The notes beneath the pieces are model-generated. The model had not been told where the DNA came from. It searched no databases and was given only the letters and a program-made list of their open reading frames with translations. Below are positions 61,746-64,000 of a stretch of DNA of 64,000 nucleotides, piece after piece. Position 1 is the first letter of the stretch; every line of letters begins with the position of its first letter. This DNA comes from JAUIAI01 sp041396685 (GTDB lineage: Bacteria > Pseudomonadota > Gammaproteobacteria > Burkholderiales > Burkholderiaceae_E), in NCBI GenBank assembly GCA_041396685.1, contig JAWKYD010000004.1:359712-423711 (forward strand), written 5' to 3'. The translations under genes and the position numbers were made by a program.

Positions 61746-62941
61746 TCGGCATCGACGGGTATTGCCGGAGCCTGCGCGGCACCAAGGTGCAGCAGTCGAT
61801 GCAGTTCGCCACCTTGTTGATTGCCTGTGCATTGTTCAGCCCGATTTCTGCTTTCGGTTCCGACTTCTCGCTCTCTGCAGATCCTCCCTCCTGCTCGCCA
61901 GAGCACTCCCTGCGCTGGCGGGGTGGCACCCTGCGCCTGGAGAACGATCTATTCACCGGCTCCGACCGCAACTACACCAACGGTGTCGCGCTAACAGCAG
62001 TCTCACGTGATCTGCAAGGCGAGCTCCGTCCCGAGTGCCTGCCACAGCCGATTGGTTTGTACGCCCGCTTCATCGGCTGGGCTGATCCCGGGTTCTGGCG
62101 CGATTCCGGCGCCCAGACATCGTCGCAAAACCTCGTCGTGCGCTTTGGCCAGTCCATGTACACGCCCGAGAACAAGACGCGCACCGACGTGATTCCAGAT
62201 GACCGACCGTACGCTGGTTTGCTCTACCTGGGTTTGGCGTGGAATCGCCGCATCCACCCACAAGCCGCCAGCTACGAAATGCTTGACGTGCGTGAGCTGA
62301 CCCTGGGCGTGATCGGCCCCTGGTCGCTGGCCGAGCAATCTCAGGATCTGGTGCATCGGGCACGCGGCATTGAGCGATTTCGCGGCTGGGACAACCAGTT
62401 GCGCAACGAGCCGGCGTTTCAGATGGCCATGGAGCGCAAGTTCAAGCCGTACACGGAGGGTGCGGTCCGCCCTGGATGGGGCAGCGACGTGATCGGCAGC
62501 TATGCCCTGCGGGTCGGAAACATCGAAACCGCCGCCAGTACCGGCGTGGAGTTTCGCGCGGGCTGGAACATACCGAACGACTTCGGCAGCTATCCGATCC
62601 GCCCTGGCGCAGAGAACCGCCCGCCCTCTGGTGTTGCCGATCTGCGCACGACAACGCCGCAGTCGGTCCTGGCGCCCAAACCTGGGGCACATGTCTTCCT
62701 GAATCTGGAGGGTAAAGCCGTCGCCTGGGACTTCTCACTCGACGGAAACATGTTCCGGCATAGCCATCACGTCAGCCGGCGGCCTTGGATCGCGCAAGCA
62801 GCTCTCGGCATCAGTAGCCAATGGATCGTTGCTGGACGTGGCGTACGGCTCGCCGTGATGCGCGTTTGGAGAACCCGCGAGTTCGACCAGCAGGCGGGCC
62901 ATCACGCATTCGGATCGATCGCGCTGAGTCTGGAATTTTGA
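61742..62941 (+). CDS. LpxR-like lipid A 3'-O-deacylase (DUF2219) family outer-membrane protein
   Basis: Outer-membrane beta-barrel of about 399 residues. A signal-like stretch (MQFATLLIACALFSPISAFG) lies at 20-39, so an ATG at 61799 is also possible. Seen: LRLENDLFTGSDRNYTNGVAL, PDDRPYAGLLYLGLAW and the terminal aromatic residue of a barrel strand (ALSLEF). In Salmonella LpxR removes an acyl chain from lipid A. Coupled by ATGA overlap to the LOG gene. It may alter the outer surface together with the exporter; this is inference. Confidence 0.9.
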   Translation: MIGIDGYCRSLRGTKVQQSMQFATLLIACALFSPISAFGSDFSLSADPPSCSPEHSLRWRGGTLRLENDLFTGSDRNYTNGVALTAVSRDLQGELRPECLPQPIGLYARFIGWADPGFWRDSGAQTSSQNLVVRFGQSMYTPENKTRTDVIPDDRPYAGLLYLGLAWNRRIHPQAASYEMLDVRELTLGVIGPWSLAEQSQDLVHRARGIERFRGWDNQLRNEPAFQMAMERKFKPYTEGAVRPGWGSDVIGSYALRVGNIETAASTGVEFRAGWNIPNDFGSYPIRPGAENRPPSGVADLRTTTPQSVLAPKPGAHVFLNLEGKAVAWDFSLDGNMFRHSHHVSRRPWIAQAALGISSQWIVAGRGVRLAVMRVWRTREFDQQAGHHAFGSIALSLEF

Positions 62942-62989
62942 GGACACCTGCAACCAATCGTTAGACCCAAAGCATTCGTCACAACATCA

Positions 62990-63463
62990 ATGGAGAAATT
63001 CGTGAACCAGCCCTTGAAACCCAGATCGTTTTTCACCGTCCCGCTGTCCGTGCTCTTGGCAACCTTCGCCACGGCACTCGGTGCGCAGTCCGTAGAGGCG
63101 GCAAAGCCAATGGCGCTTCGTACCATAATGGAAAGACTCGGTCGCGACATGCAAGCCGTCACGGGCGCGATCTCCAAAGAAGACTGGCCGCTGGTCGCCG
63201 AGCTAGCACCACGAATCGCCAAGCATGCCGAGCCGCCCATGTCGGAAAAGATGCGCATCCTTGCTTGGCTTGGGGCAGACGCTGGAAAGTTTCGGGGTCT
63301 TGATGGACAGGTCCATGACGCCGCGACCGCCATGGGCGAGGCTGCACAGCGGAATGACGGCCAAGCAGTCATCGCGGCTTTCTCCAAGACCCAGCAAAGC
63401 TGCCTAGCCTGCCACCAGAGTTACCGTCGCTCGTTCGTGGAAAAGTTCTATGGAAGCCGCTAG
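62990..63463 (+). CDS. Periplasmic c-type cytochrome (cytochrome c'-like)
   Basis: Protein of 157 residues with a signal peptide (FFTVPLSVLLATFATALGAQSVEA). The only heme motif, CLACH, lies at 138-142, near the C terminus, as in cytochrome c' and c556 four-helix bundles. It would bind one heme c and act in electron transfer or gas binding. It is the last intact gene in the accessory run, 48 bases after the LpxR gene, and ends 10 bases before the LysR remnant on the other strand. Confidence 0.88.
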   Translation: MEKFVNQPLKPRSFFTVPLSVLLATFATALGAQSVEAAKPMALRTIMERLGRDMQAVTGAISKEDWPLVAELAPRIAKHAEPPMSEKMRILAWLGADAGKFRGLDGQVHDAATAMGEAAQRNDGQAVIAAFSKTQQSCLACHQSYRRSFVEKFYGSR

Positions 63464-63473
63464 CAAGGGATGG

Positions 63474-64000
63474 CTACACCTGTTGACGGAAGACTAGCTT
63501 CTGTCCAATCAATATACCTCGACGCGTTTCAGGTTCCCAGGAAGCCACCCGTGCAGCGATCACGGGTTCCTGCTTCACCCGCGGCAGCACTCGTTGGATC
63601 TGACGTTCATGACTCCCGTATGCATGTGGGTCACCAGCACCAGCGGATAACGCAGCACCTCGTCCAGTGAGATACGTTTGTGCTTGAGCAGCGGATGCCA
63701 TGCCGGCGCCGCGACCATGAGGGGGGGCGCTCCAAAGCGCCTTAGCCACGATGTCGTCACCCACTTCACCAGACTGGGCCCTAGGTCATACAGATCGCCA
63801 TGCAGCCCCTTGATTTGCTGCGACAGTGACACCTCGAACAGGCGCAACTCGACGTCGGGCTCCTCCTGCCAGCTTAACGCCAGCAAGGTCGGCAAGCGCG
63901 ACGGGGTGATGCCATCGGACAGCGTAATGCGTTGCTGACCGTGAAAGCCGTTGGCCGCTCCCCTCACGCTGTCGCGGGCTTGCTGCAAGGCAGTGAAGAG
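63474..64000 (-). pseudogene. LysR family regulator remnant, frameshifted and truncated; 5' end beyond the window
   Basis: From the window end the frame reads an LysR effector domain (QQRITLSDGITPSRLPTLLA; LLKHKRISLDEVLRYPLVLVTH). Near 63615-63630 the frame breaks: the expected continuation appears in another frame as SHERQIQRVLPRVKQEPVIAARVAS. After that the conserved LVAAGYG segment is missing and the frame ends at 63474. Both a frameshift and a lost C terminus are visible, so it is probably not functional. The layout matches the LysR at 50174. A sequencing error could explain the frameshift but not the missing end. Confidence 0.75.

Overview
The window is high-GC, gene-dense DNA from a Gram-negative bacterium. 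Outer-membrane and periplasmic proteins (a NodT-type lipoprotein, an LpxR-type lipid A deacylase, an RND pump, TRAP transporters), DksA- and HPF-type proteins and sigma-54 all point to a proteobacterium, most likely beta or gamma. I cannot name the genus. I see no rRNA, tRNA, CRISPR array or transposase.

Region 1 (1-34 kb) is a catabolic island for organic acids and aromatics handled as CoA thioesters. It starts with the end of a sigma-54 activator gene. Next come an aldehyde dehydrogenase operon (-) and an ADP-forming acyl-CoA synthetase/MFS operon (+) that diverge. Then follow a MarR regulator with a phthalate-dioxygenase-like Rieske oxygenase and its reductase, a TRAP transporter, an orphan NMT1-type binding protein, and an alpha-methylacyl-CoA racemase. 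A long (+) operon encodes a CoA-transferase, an acyl-CoA dehydrogenase, MaoC, a second-type RpoN, a DUF35 protein, another MaoC and an ABC importer. A thiolase-like/epimerase pair, two MmgE/PrpD proteins, a LysR regulator and an acyl-CoA ligase complete it. At least six intergenic regions carry close matches to the sigma-54 -24/-12 promoter (TGGCACG-N4-TTGC). With an rpoN gene inside the cluster and an activator gene at its edge, the island looks like a sigma-54 regulon that may carry its own sigma factor. The Rieske pair instead has sigma-70-type promoters with a shared ACTTAG-N4-CTAAGT operator, probably the MarR site.

Region 2 (33.4-42.6 kb) is more housekeeping-like: a TVP38/TMEM64 membrane protein, an HPF/cold-shock fusion, a DksA/TraR zinc finger protein, an ACAD10/11-like acyl-CoA dehydrogenase, a YihY membrane protein and an RND efflux pair. 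Region 3 (42.6-49.9 kb) is a sugar-acid type cluster: a GntR regulator, PdxA2, TRAP DctPQM, a DHDPS-family aldolase and a PQQ-type sugar dehydrogenase.

Region 4 (50.2-64 kb) looks like an accessory block. A LysR gene lies at its left end and a frameshifted, truncated LysR relative at its right end, both on the minus strand. Between them is a tightly coupled plus-strand run: TetR, a small membrane protein, a YbhGFSR-type ABC exporter with a NodT outer-membrane channel, a DUF2892 protein, a beta-CASP metallo-hydrolase, a LOG-family protein, LpxR and a cytochrome c'-like protein. Many genes in this block overlap by 1-4 bases.
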